A DNA stretch of 64,000 bases from Candidatus Hodarchaeota archaeon (lineage in GTDB: Archaea > Asgardarchaeota > Heimdallarchaeia > Hodarchaeales > Hodarchaeaceae): NCBI GenBank assembly GCA_016840035.1, contig JAEOTC010000030.1, forward strand, positions 1 through 64,000, read 5' to 3'. Below the pieces are notes generated by a model. The model ran no database searches and had not been told where the DNA came from. It was given only the letters and a program-made list of their open reading frames with translations. Below are positions 38,507-47,773 of this stretch, piece by piece; the first letter of the stretch is position 1, and each line of letters opens with the position of its first letter. The position numbers and the translations under genes are program-made.

Positions 38507-39409
38507 TTATGATTCTCTCTCCTTGTCATATTCAAATATATATGCGCGGATAATATCTCTTGTGTTGATAATCCCCAAGATATCACCACTGACACTAACT
38601 ACAGGCATTTGATCCAGATTTTTCTGAACCATTTTTTTAGTAACTTCATGAATTGTCGTTCCAGTGTAGCAGAGTTCGACATTTCTTTCCATAATATCAA
38701 TTACTTTCATATTGCTAGGAAGAGTAAGCGTCTTTGATCCAATAATTAGTACCGATTCACTATCCCAAGAAGAACTATCATTTTCCGCACCATGCCCAGT
38801 ACGGCTGGTACTTTGAGAATCCAAAATCTCTGCCACCTTTAAGAAGTCATTCTGAGTAATAATCCCAATCATCCCAGACTCATTAAGAACTGGTAATCCT
38901 TTTTGGTGACTAACTCGAAGTATCTTAGCCGCGATATTTACCGGTGTTTCTTCCCATATCGTTGTTACATTAGGATTAAAATAACTCTTGACATCTAATT
39001 GAATTTTTGCTTTAAGAATAACTTTTTTGATGATATCATTCCTAGCCACTAATCCAAGGAGAGTTTTATCATCCTCATCAACAATAGGAATTCTTTGGAA
39101 TACATTGTCTCTATATATTCTAGCGGCATCGATTACAAGATCAGTAGGTTTTAGAGTAATAACATCTCTTTTCATCAATAATGATAGTTGAGTTTCATCA
39201 GGATTTCTGAATAGATCGGATCTAGATAGGATTCCGACAAATTCATCAGAATCTTTTCTTAATACAGGGTAAACACTCAAACCTGTTTTACGAATAGCTT
39301 CAATCAATACATCTCTATTACCAGGGATTCTCATCGTAACGAGATCTTCTTTTTGAGTCATTATTTCAGAAATAGGAATATTTTCCATTATCATACTCAG
39401 CCTATTCAT
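38507..39409 (-). CDS. Four-CBS-domain protein
   Basis: Repeated CBS motifs ('VYPVLRKDSDEFVGILSRSDL', 'RIPIVDEDDKTLLGLVARNDII', 'GLPVLNESGMIGIITQNDFL', 'QMPVVSVSGDILGIINTRDII'). Confidence 0.9.
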   Translation of the reverse strand: MNRLSMIMENIPISEIMTQKEDLVTMRIPGNRDVLIEAIRKTGLSVYPVLRKDSDEFVGILSRSDLFRNPDETQLSLLMKRDVITLKPTDLVIDAARIYRDNVFQRIPIVDEDDKTLLGLVARNDIIKKVILKAKIQLDVKSYFNPNVTTIWEETPVNIAAKILRVSHQKGLPVLNESGMIGIITQNDFLKVAEILDSQSTSRTGHGAENDSSSWDSESVLIIGSKTLTLPSNMKVIDIMERNVELCYTGTTIHEVTKKMVQKNLDQMPVVSVSGDILGIINTRDIIRAYIFEYDKERES

Positions 39410-39474
39410 ATTGTATTTATTTAACTTCTAGAAGCATGCAGAAAAAAATTCTGCTAAAAATGTTAGATCTGATG

Positions 39475-39651
39475 TTATTGAAGCAGATTTAAGATGAGAA
39501 TAAGTCCTACAAATGCGATCGCTAGTCCAACTGTCCAATAAGGGCCAATTTTTAACCCTGGTGAATCCGATTCGGAATAAAACCTAATTAATCCTGCACC
39601 TGTGGCAGGCATCGGAGAATCATCACGTTTTTTCGTTTTTCTGACACTCAT
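39475..39651 (-). CDS. secG: Preprotein translocase subunit Sec61-beta (58 aa, absent from the ORF track)
   Basis: Translated by hand: MSVRKTKKRDDSPMPATGAGLIRFYSESDSPGLKIGPYWTVGLAIAFVGLILILNLLQ*. Confidence 0.92.
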   Translation of the reverse strand: MSVRKTKKRDDSPMPATGAGLIRFYSESDSPGLKIGPYWTVGLAIAFVGLILILNLLQ

Positions 39652-39872
39652 ATTCTAAGCTCCTGTCTTAAATGCCTAGATCGATGTGAACATCGTTTCA
39701 AGTAGTCTGATTCCTGATTTACTTAAGAAGTTTTACATCCAGATAAACATTTGGTTGAGACTGCAGTTAGTTATTGAGTCTTAATATCCGAAATTCTTCT
39801 TAGCATTCGAATTGTCGATTGTTTATCAATTAAGAATATTTTGTAGAGTTCAATTTCGAAGGGTTATCTACC

Positions 39873-40676
39873 TCATTCTGACCAAATCAATCCAGAAATA
39901 AAGGCGACTCCTTTATCTAATCGCCACCATATCCAGTCTAACCAATCTGCGAACTGGTCAATTATTGGAACGCCCATTCGCTCAATGATTAGGGCAAACA
40001 AGATCGTTCCGAAGAATCCAATTATTTTAGATGAAACATCATGTGCCCAGTAAAAGGCTGTTTCGGAATCCATTCCAAATTGTGTAACTAAGAAAGATAC
40101 ACACCAAAGATGGAATGTAATTCTTAATGTATTTCCAATGAATAAGGCAAAGAAAAACACAGCGCTTGCTTGAATCTTAGCCTTCCAAGTTGCTTCGGCA
40201 ATCATTATAATAGCAATGAGTAATCCTCCAGCTTGCATGCCAGTACATGCCTTTACAATCCAATAATCACCATTTGTAGATGGAATATGAATTCCTGGAG
40301 TTTGTGATGTTGCTTCAAGAAATGGAAATTCCCCTCCTTTCAAAAAATCAGGAATAACAGAAGTTGGATCAAGAGTTGGGATAGGTGAGTTTTCAATGTT
40401 TAGAAAAGTAAGTATTTCGTGAATAATGTTTCGTGTAGGGATTTCTAAAAAGACCCAATCAGGAACAGTATAAATCAAAAATGTTATTAAAGTGGCTATT
40501 AGCAAAGATGATACCATTAATTTGTCGTTATGGAATCGTTTAAGTTTGGTGGAAGGAGTTATTTCTTCAATTAAATGACCTTTTCCTTCTTCTGGTTGAT
40601 TTCCCACAAATTCATTGTTTGATTCACTGCTACTAGTCATCACATTACACTTCGAGTACCCTTTTCGATAGGCCAT
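39873..40676 (-). CDS. Archaeosortase/exosortase-family membrane transpeptidase
   Basis: 'IVKACTGMQAGGLLIAIIMI', 'GNTLRITFHLWCVSF', 'AHDVSSKIIGFFGTILFA': Cys/Arg/His motifs in TM context. Confidence 0.8.
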   Translation of the reverse strand: MAYRKGYSKCNVMTSSSESNNEFVGNQPEEGKGHLIEEITPSTKLKRFHNDKLMVSSLLIATLITFLIYTVPDWVFLEIPTRNIIHEILTFLNIENSPIPTLDPTSVIPDFLKGGEFPFLEATSQTPGIHIPSTNGDYWIVKACTGMQAGGLLIAIIMIAEATWKAKIQASAVFFFALFIGNTLRITFHLWCVSFLVTQFGMDSETAFYWAHDVSSKIIGFFGTILFALIIERMGVPIIDQFADWLDWIWWRLDKGVAFISGLIWSE

Positions 40677-40866
40677 TTTGTTGTTTAGATTAATACTTTA
40701 TTTCGAATGCAAAATTCGATAATTAATCCACTAATATGAGAAGTTCGATTAGTCCTTAAAATTGTTTATTTTCGTTTCTCAAATTAAATTAACTTCAGTA
40801 GACTACGAGATTACTCGAGAATTAGTATTTAAACAATTCTTTCTTCTGATCTGAAGTTCTTTCGGT

Positions 40867-42513
40867 TTAGGAAATGAAATGGTCTGGATTTTTAAGTGTA
40901 TACCAGCCATAAGTAACCTTACAGATATCTTTATCAACAAGCTCTCGTAATACCTGTTTAATCTGATCTTTTGACAATTTTACTTCTGAAGTTAGAAGAT
41001 TAGACTGCGCTTTGTATTGTGGACGTTGTAATAATGCTTGAATAACTTGGATTTCGGAGTTTGAAAGATCTACTCCCTTTGGGACTTTTAAATCAGGTCT
41101 AGTAGAAGTCGTAGAATCTGGACTTTGGGTACCTCTTCTCTGCTCCAAAATATGCTTATCTTTCAAAATATACCAACCATAAGACACCCTTAAAATACCT
41201 TTATCAACTAGATTTCTTAATACTTCCTTTAGAATACTTTGTTTTAGGCCTGTTGGGCGTGTTAATAAATTTGATTGGGCCTTTAAGTTTGGTCTTGATT
41301 TTATTGCTTTAATTGTAGCAATTTCTTCTGATGTAAGACCTTCTCCTGTCCGAGAAATTCGTGGGGATTTTTTCTTCTTCTTTTTCCGATTAGAGTCCGA
41401 AAATGTTTTTTTGAAGAACGGTAAATGACTTTTCTTTATTATAAACCATCCAACTTGCGTCCTAAGAAGGCCCTTTGATATCAAATTCCGTAAATGTTTT
41501 TCTGCTTCTTCTATCGGAACGTCCATATCTTTCGCTAGTATTTCAGGTTTCGTGCGATGTTTTATTCGGGCGAAAGTTCTATCTAGAATTTCCATTTCCA
41601 TTTCTGTAGGTAAATCTTCCTCCCAGTTATCCTTTCGGAATAATCCTGTTGTTTGTTTTAAATATGGGGCAACATCATCAGAATAGGATTTTTCAGGGGG
41701 TTCCATTTTAAATAAATCTGCTTCTGGATCTTGATCTTTGGATGTAGTTTCAGATACATCAGAGGGGGGTTGTTTAAACAAACTTTGCTCATCAAAATCG
41801 TCTGTATCTTTTTCGAATTCAGACATGTCATCAGAAGAAGTGTTGTTATCCTTCAATGGTGGTTTTTCCGAGATTTCGGGAGTAATGGGTTTGTCAATTT
41901 TCTTAATTTGTGGAGTTTGTGTTTCTAGAGTGCTTTTACTTGTTTTAGTCTCCGTTGACGATTTTGGTTTCGCTTTAGTCATTACTGGAGAAATAGTTGG
42001 CCGTTTTTGTCTTTCTCCCAGCTTTGATGCATTAGATATCTGTGATGGCCGTTTTTGTTTCGGAACAGGTTCTTGTGTTGGTTCTGAACCGAAAATTAAA
42101 GTCTTCTGTGTTTTATCAAGGTTGACCTGTGCAACATTGAATAATGCCTCGATTTTTTCCAAAAATGAATCGAATGAGGATCCCATCCCTGTGACTTCGC
42201 ATATAATTTCCTCATTAGTTTCAGTGATTAAGTGAAACTTTGATCGAACTTTTTGTGTATTTAATTTATTTAGGCTGAAAAACTCCCTAATTTCTCTGTT
42301 CATTACACTTGATTCATTACCATGAATCTCTAGAACATATTGTAGAAGTTTTGGTTCAGTACGAGTCTCTTCGATATAGAAAATAATCGAAGGGAAATCA
42401 GGTATACGAGGAGTAGCATGAACGCTATTATCGATAAATTCTATCTCCCGAAATCTTCCACGCGCTTTTAGAAAGTTCACAAAATCATTTAAAACAGAGT
42501 TTTGCCGGAACAT
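40867..42513 (-). CDS. Protein with charged linker and three C-terminal winged-helix-like repeats
   Basis: Three related segments: 'EAEKHLRNLISKGLLRTQVGWFIIKKSH', 'SILKEVLRNLVDKGILRVSYGWYILKDKH', 'DQIKQVLRELVDKDICKVTYGWYTLKNPDH'. Confidence 0.6.
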   Translation of the reverse strand: MFRQNSVLNDFVNFLKARGRFREIEFIDNSVHATPRIPDFPSIIFYIEETRTEPKLLQYVLEIHGNESSVMNREIREFFSLNKLNTQKVRSKFHLITETNEEIICEVTGMGSSFDSFLEKIEALFNVAQVNLDKTQKTLIFGSEPTQEPVPKQKRPSQISNASKLGERQKRPTISPVMTKAKPKSSTETKTSKSTLETQTPQIKKIDKPITPEISEKPPLKDNNTSSDDMSEFEKDTDDFDEQSLFKQPPSDVSETTSKDQDPEADLFKMEPPEKSYSDDVAPYLKQTTGLFRKDNWEEDLPTEMEMEILDRTFARIKHRTKPEILAKDMDVPIEEAEKHLRNLISKGLLRTQVGWFIIKKSHLPFFKKTFSDSNRKKKKKKSPRISRTGEGLTSEEIATIKAIKSRPNLKAQSNLLTRPTGLKQSILKEVLRNLVDKGILRVSYGWYILKDKHILEQRRGTQSPDSTTSTRPDLKVPKGVDLSNSEIQVIQALLQRPQYKAQSNLLTSEVKLSKDQIKQVLRELVDKDICKVTYGWYTLKNPDHFIS

Positions 42514-42679
42514 TTTTGGTTATTTCCTTTTTTATTTCAGAATGAACCCCAAGATGAATAAAGTAATACTTTAATGCCGTTAGAAGCTAAATTAACTTAT
42601 AATGAAAAACTTTTCTTAAATTCCTTCGTTAAGAGATGATTTTTGGCCTTTATTTAATGTAATAGAGAGAGAATATAGA

Positions 42680-43123
42680 TTATTCTTCAAGTTCACCTTC
42701 ATTTTCTTTTCTGAAAAGAGGTTTCAAAGGTCCAGGAACCGTGAAAGTGGTGTTTTCTAGCTCTCGAATGTTAATTTGATCATTCTCTCTTGAAATATCC
42801 TCCCATAGTTGATTATATTTATTTAAAGGAAGTCCTAGGGGCGGAAATTGAGCTGGATTCAGGTTGGTTAAATCATGTTCAAGTAATTTTCCAGATTTAG
42901 GATTTTTTTCATTATTTGCATGTTTTGATGATGTATCAGATAACTCAATTAGGCCAAACCTCTGTAGTTCAGCTATAAATGCAATAAGTGTTTGCGGATT
43001 TACACCTTGTATTTTTTCTATCATTTGAGAGATGGAGAGATCATTATCAACGAGATGTTGTAAGACTTCTTTTACCAATGGTTTCTCTAGCAACCTTTGA
43101 ATCATAGAGTCAATTTCATTCAT
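42680..43123 (-). CDS. Hypothetical protein, possible winged helix
   Basis: 'LEKPLVKEVLQHLVDNDLSISQMIEKIQGVNPQTLIAFIAELQRFGLIEL'. Confidence 0.45.
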   Translation of the reverse strand: MNEIDSMIQRLLEKPLVKEVLQHLVDNDLSISQMIEKIQGVNPQTLIAFIAELQRFGLIELSDTSSKHANNEKNPKSGKLLEHDLTNLNPAQFPPLGLPLNKYNQLWEDISRENDQINIRELENTTFTVPGPLKPLFRKENEGELEE

Positions 43124-43371
43124 AATTTAATTTCCATTTGTGTTTATCACAAATAACTTGCACCCTGATTATTCTTTATATATTTCCGAAGGTATCAATT
43201 CAGATTCTTATCAGAATTTAGGTGTGATCTTACTAAGCTTTGAACGCTATGAAATAACAGATTTTTTTCATGAATAAAAATGTTAATAACTCCAAAGTGA
43301 ATCGCTCCTTTGACCTAGTAATCAACTAAATTGTAATATTCAATCATATAGAGTTGTTGAAGGCGGTTTAA

Positions 43372-44073
43372 ATGGCATCAGGACAAGAAATTGTTGTAGA
43401 ATGTAAAAATTTAAGGAAATCCTACATCTTAGGAGAAGTGAGGGTAGATGCTTTGAGAGGGATAAATATGCAAATTAATAGAGGCGAAATGATTTCAATA
43501 ATGGGCCCAAGCGGATGTGGAAAAACAACTCTTCTAAATATTGTTGGTTCATTAGATAATCCCTCTTCTGGACAAGTTTTACTTGAAGGGAGCGATATTT
43601 CACGCGCGAGTGAGCAACAACTTACAGAAATTCGACGAAAAAGTGTCGGCTTTATTTTTCAATTTTATAATCTCCTACCGGTTCTTACCGCATTAGAAAA
43701 TGTTGAACTGCCTATGCTAATTGCAGGAATTCCAAAAGATAAACGTGTGAAAAGAGCAACAGAACTACTAGAGAAAGTAGACTTGCTGAGACGAAAGGAT
43801 CATAAACCTGATGAGCTAAGTGGTGGAGAACGTCAGAGAGTTGCAATTGCACGGGCTCTCGCCAACAAACCAACAATATTGCTAGCGGATGAACCTACAG
43901 GCGATTTAGATACTGAATCTGGGCAAGCAGTTTTGAGTTTGTTGAAAGAAGTAAACAAAACAGAGAACCAAACATTGATTCTAGTAACTCATGATTCCAA
44001 CATCGCTAGAGAAGCGAATAGGATCTTCCATATTAAGGACGGAATCGTAGCTTCTGTTGAAAATGTATCATAA
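43372..44073 (+). CDS. ABC transporter ATP-binding protein (LolD/MacB-like)
   Basis: Walker A GPSGCGKTT, signature LSGGERQRVAIARAL, Walker B ILLADEPTGDLD. Confidence 0.92.
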   Translation: MASGQEIVVECKNLRKSYILGEVRVDALRGINMQINRGEMISIMGPSGCGKTTLLNIVGSLDNPSSGQVLLEGSDISRASEQQLTEIRRKSVGFIFQFYNLLPVLTALENVELPMLIAGIPKDKRVKRATELLEKVDLLRRKDHKPDELSGGERQRVAIARALANKPTILLADEPTGDLDTESGQAVLSLLKEVNKTENQTLILVTHDSNIAREANRIFHIKDGIVASVENVS

Positions 44074-44088
44074 AACAAAATTAATGCT

Positions 44089-45030
44089 CTAAACAAGCAA
44101 AGATTGGAGCGGATCGTGACCATCTTTTGACGATTCGGCATCAATAATTCTTACTAATTCCTTAAAGCGGTTTCTGATTGTTACTGGGGTTATTTTGGCT
44201 GCAGTAGCGATTTCTTGTTGTGTACGGCGTTCTCCAGTCTGTATGGTTGCAATGTATAATGAGGCTGCGGCAAGACTCATTGGGTTTTTGCCAACTGTAG
44301 CTCCCCGTAATCTAGCAATGTTTAAAATTTTCACTGCTTGACGACGTGCTCTCATGGTAACACGGAGATTTATCCCGAGACGGTGAACTAAGGCAGAATA
44401 ATCACTTGGACTAACTTTCAAGTCTAATTTTTGTAAAATAATTCTTATACACCGGCCTAGTTCTTTGGATGATATATTCGATACGGAGGCTATGTCTTTT
44501 AAGGTTTGAGGAAGTTTTTTCTTTCGACAGGCAAGATAAAGACTTGCTGCGATCATCCCGTCAATAGAGCGTCCACGAATTAAGTTTTTTTTCAAGGCCT
44601 TCCTGTAAATCATGGCACCCATTTCAGCAACATCTTCAGGTAATTCAAGCTGGCTTTTAATCCGTTTGAGCTCCTTTAGAGCGAAGCGTAGATTTCTGAT
44701 TTCCGACTTTCTAGTTCTATTATCAATCCGAGAAAGTCTTCGGTATTTTGTTTGTGAAGAAAAAGGAAGAGTCCTTCCCGAAATATCTTTCCTAATATTT
44801 CCTATCTGAGTTCGCAGTCCCATTTCTGCTTTAAGCGGAGTTATGGGACCTCCAGCTCGAGCCCGTTCTTGAAGTTCAGTTGAATTATAAGCACGCCACT
44901 CTGGTCCCATATCAATTTGTAAGTCAATAACAAGTCCACAAGAGGCACAAATTGAAGTGCCTTTTGTCATATCCATGACTATATCGTTACTACCGCATTC
45001 GGGACATTTTTGTTCAGGTGGTGACAGGAT
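44089..45030 (-). CDS. tfb: Transcription initiation factor TFB (proposed AUC start at 45030; the track ORF begins at 44976)
   Basis: Cyclin-like repeats. The open frame upstream of 44976 encodes the first half of the zinc ribbon (EQKCPECGSNDIV), pairing with CASC inside the ORF. No in-frame ATG/GTG/TTG back to a TAG. GGAGG lies 6 nt before ATC. Confidence 0.85.
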   Translation of the reverse strand: MLSPPEQKCPECGSNDIVMDMTKGTSICASCGLVIDLQIDMGPEWRAYNSTELQERARAGGPITPLKAEMGLRTQIGNIRKDISGRTLPFSSQTKYRRLSRIDNRTRKSEIRNLRFALKELKRIKSQLELPEDVAEMGAMIYRKALKKNLIRGRSIDGMIAASLYLACRKKKLPQTLKDIASVSNISSKELGRCIRIILQKLDLKVSPSDYSALVHRLGINLRVTMRARRQAVKILNIARLRGATVGKNPMSLAAASLYIATIQTGERRTQQEIATAAKITPVTIRNRFKELVRIIDAESSKDGHDPLQSLLV

Positions 45031-45060
45031 ACTTGCCCTCCAGTTGAGACCTCCGATGGG

Positions 45061-45070
45061 ATTTATATAC
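45061..45070 (-). promoter_or_regulatory. TATA-box-like element upstream of tfb
   Basis: Minus strand AGTATATAAATCCC, 25-35 nt upstream of the GGAGG/ATC region. Confidence 0.5.
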
Positions 45071-45368
45071 TAGATAGGCTTTTAAATAAGTATTGGAAAA
45101 GAACCCCACTTTTCATATCAGATGTAAAGCACTGTTCTAGATTAGGAAATTCAAAAGTCATTAATCCAGTATTTATACATTTTACTTGGAAATTTTACAT
45201 AATTCAGCCACTTACAGAGCAAAAACCTTGATATTAGGGTTTTGCTGGAATTTTCAGTTGTCTTATTAGTAATTCTTCTTATTCCAAAGAGGAGGAAATT
45301 TTCTAACCTTCGGGAACTGGCTGTATTAAGTTTCATTTGAATTAATGGTAAATAAAATCCTAGCTCAG

Positions 45369-45412
45369 CTTATAAACCTTATAAATGCTTATAAGTTTGG
45401 TTTTTAAATAAG
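45369..45412 (+). promoter_or_regulatory. Cluster of TATA-like elements upstream of tbp
   Basis: TTATAAA, TTATAAA, TTATAAG at 45370, 45379 and 45389, followed by TTTTTAAATAAG. Confidence 0.5.
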
Positions 45413-45494
45413 TAGAAGGGTCTGTATATATTCTCAGAAGAATAGAATTTCCCTTAATTTTTCTTCATATTGTATTCTGGCTCTTAATCTTGTT

Positions 45495-46103
45495 GTGATT
45501 GTGATTATTATGTCAAATGAGTCAAATAAAGATGATTTGTTTGCTGAGGTACAGAATGTTGTAGCTTCAGTAGATTTACGTTGTAAAATTAAACTTGAAA
45601 GAGCTGCGAGTCGTCTTCCCGGGGATGTTCAAGTATCGTATATTCCAGAGCAGTTTCCTGGAGTCGTAGTCAAAATAAAAAAGCCTAAAGTGTCCATATT
45701 AGTGTTTTCTTCAGGAAAGCTAGTTGTAACCGGTGCTAAGTCAGTAGAAATGATTGAAGAAGCAGTTGAAGTTATTTCAGAACTCTTACGCCAAGCAGGG
45801 CATAATGTAAAGCATGAAGCTACAATTACTGTACAAAACATTGTTGCTTCTGGAACTTTAGGAAAACGAATTAATCTTGAATTGGCAGCGTTATTATTAG
45901 AACATTCTATGTATGAACCAGAACAATTTCCTGGTTTAATCTACCGAATGCAAGAACCTAAAGTTGTTCTTCTCCTTTTCCAATCAGGAAAGCTAGTTTG
46001 TACAGGTGCGAAGAAAGAAGAATATGTTTATCAATCCATTCACAAAATATATTCAATTCTTGAAGAAATAGATGCATTTGAAGCAGATAGTTTGCAGTTT
46101 TAA
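45495..46103 (+). CDS. tbp: TATA-box-binding protein (start may be 45510)
   Basis: Two direct repeats: 'VQNVVASVDLRCKIKLERAA...FPGVVVKIKKPKVSILVFSSGKLVVTGAK', 'VQNIVASGTLGKRINLELAA...FPGLIYRMQEPKVVLLLFQSGKLVCTGAK'. Confidence 0.97.
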   Translation: MIVIIMSNESNKDDLFAEVQNVVASVDLRCKIKLERAASRLPGDVQVSYIPEQFPGVVVKIKKPKVSILVFSSGKLVVTGAKSVEMIEEAVEVISELLRQAGHNVKHEATITVQNIVASGTLGKRINLELAALLLEHSMYEPEQFPGLIYRMQEPKVVLLLFQSGKLVCTGAKKEEYVYQSIHKIYSILEEIDAFEADSLQF

Positions 46104-46105
46104 GA

Positions 46106-47617
46106 TTAATCTTCGTTAATAAAATCCCAACTCAATTGAATTGCTTCAGGAATCTTCGATACTAAGTTCATTGTCGAAAATTCTCTAAAAGCAAGCTCAC
46201 CAGCTTTTCCGTTAATAAAGGCTGCAATCGATGCGGCGTAGAAAAGTTCGCTAGTTTTGTTTGCATAACAAGCAGCTAAACCTGCCAGTATATCCCCTGT
46301 GCCTCCCCGTGACATTTCAGGTATACCTGTCTTATTGATTTTGTATCTTTTAGAGTCAGATATAATATCCCAAGGACCTTTTACTAACCAGACAGCCTTA
46401 GAATTTTGGGTGATACTTCTTACTTCTTCAATTCTTCTAGCAAATGAAGAAAAGCCAGAGGGTAAAGTTTTTCCAGAAAGAACAGCAAATTCACCAGCAT
46501 GGGGTGTAAGAATAACCCCTGAATATAATTGTTTTTGATTGATCATATGTAATGCATCGGCGTCGATTACAATAGGAATTTTTTTTGTTTTCGAGAATTT
46601 GAGAATTTCTTTAACAGCTATCTTTGAATCGGAATGACGACCTAATCCTGGTCCAAGAACTATTGAATCTGTATTTTCTATCAAGTGATAGGGTATGGAA
46701 TCAGATGTTAAATGTGGATGTGGGTAATCTACAACGATAAATTCTGGTGTGTAAGACCGAATCGCTTGTGTAACTTGTTCTGGAGCAAAAATTGTTACCA
46801 AATCCGAACCCGCATTTAGTGCTCCCATTGCGGATAAAGCGGGAGCTCCAGAATATTTTTCATTCCCTCCGATTATCAATACCTTCCCTTGATCTCCTTT
46901 TCTCTGCCATTTAGATTTATCGGAAATCGCTAGTAAATCTCCAGGACCGGCAATAAATTCTGCTTCTGGGGGAATACCGATTGGAACAATTTTAATTTTT
47001 CCTGAATTTCTTACATTCAACCCCTTTTTTTGTTTGTGGAAGACTACTGTATGGTGAGCGTTTATAGATAAATTTGCTCTTTTCCCCGTATTTGGATCGA
47101 CTCCTGAAGGGGTATCTACAGAGATGATAATTCCACCTTGAGCATAGTGTGAATTTAGCTTTTCAATCACCTTTGCATAAAGCCCTCTGACATTCCCATG
47201 GACCCCGGTACCAAAAATTGCATCAATAATGATTGAATCTTCATGAATTTTAATATTATCAAGTTCTGTTGAATCTTTCACCTCATCTAGACAAAGAGAA
47301 TGACTCATATTTTCCAGAATTTGCCAATTTTTTCGAGTTGATTCTTTTTTGATATCTCTTTTCTCTCCTATTAAGTAAAGGGATACTTTGGCCTTTTTGG
47401 CTAAATGTCGTGCAGCTACCATCCCATCACCCCCGTTCCCTCCTTTTCCAGCGATGATTACAATGCCTAACCTATTAGTTTCCTGACTAACCTCCCAAAT
47501 AAAATCAGCAAGTCCTTTACCTGCATTTTCCATTAGAAGAAGTCTTTTAACACCTAGAAAATCTGCGTTGACATCTACAATAGACATTTCAAGAGTGGAA
47601 ATTGTATTATTTCTCAA
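46106..47617 (-). CDS. nnr: Bifunctional NAD(P)H-hydrate epimerase/dehydratase
   Basis: N-terminal YjeF 'AGKGGNGGDGMVAARHL' plus C-terminal kinase-like 'VLIIGGNEKYSGAPALSAMGAL...MSRGGTGDILAGL'. Confidence 0.9.
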   Translation of the reverse strand: MRNNTISTLEMSIVDVNADFLGVKRLLLMENAGKGLADFIWEVSQETNRLGIVIIAGKGGNGGDGMVAARHLAKKAKVSLYLIGEKRDIKKESTRKNWQILENMSHSLCLDEVKDSTELDNIKIHEDSIIIDAIFGTGVHGNVRGLYAKVIEKLNSHYAQGGIIISVDTPSGVDPNTGKRANLSINAHHTVVFHKQKKGLNVRNSGKIKIVPIGIPPEAEFIAGPGDLLAISDKSKWQRKGDQGKVLIIGGNEKYSGAPALSAMGALNAGSDLVTIFAPEQVTQAIRSYTPEFIVVDYPHPHLTSDSIPYHLIENTDSIVLGPGLGRHSDSKIAVKEILKFSKTKKIPIVIDADALHMINQKQLYSGVILTPHAGEFAVLSGKTLPSGFSSFARRIEEVRSITQNSKAVWLVKGPWDIISDSKRYKINKTGIPEMSRGGTGDILAGLAACYANKTSELFYAASIAAFINGKAGELAFREFSTMNLVSKIPEAIQLSWDFINED

Positions 47618-47773
47618 ATCGTCACATCAGGAGAATGATTGAGGTTTAATAGTTCTGTACTTCATTTTAGTTTTACTTAAACTGAGAAATAGAAATCTCG
47701 TGTTGAATCAGAAACAACCACAAATTAAATATTTCTTTTTCTTGTCTAAATATGTAAGGTGGATGACAAGTAG

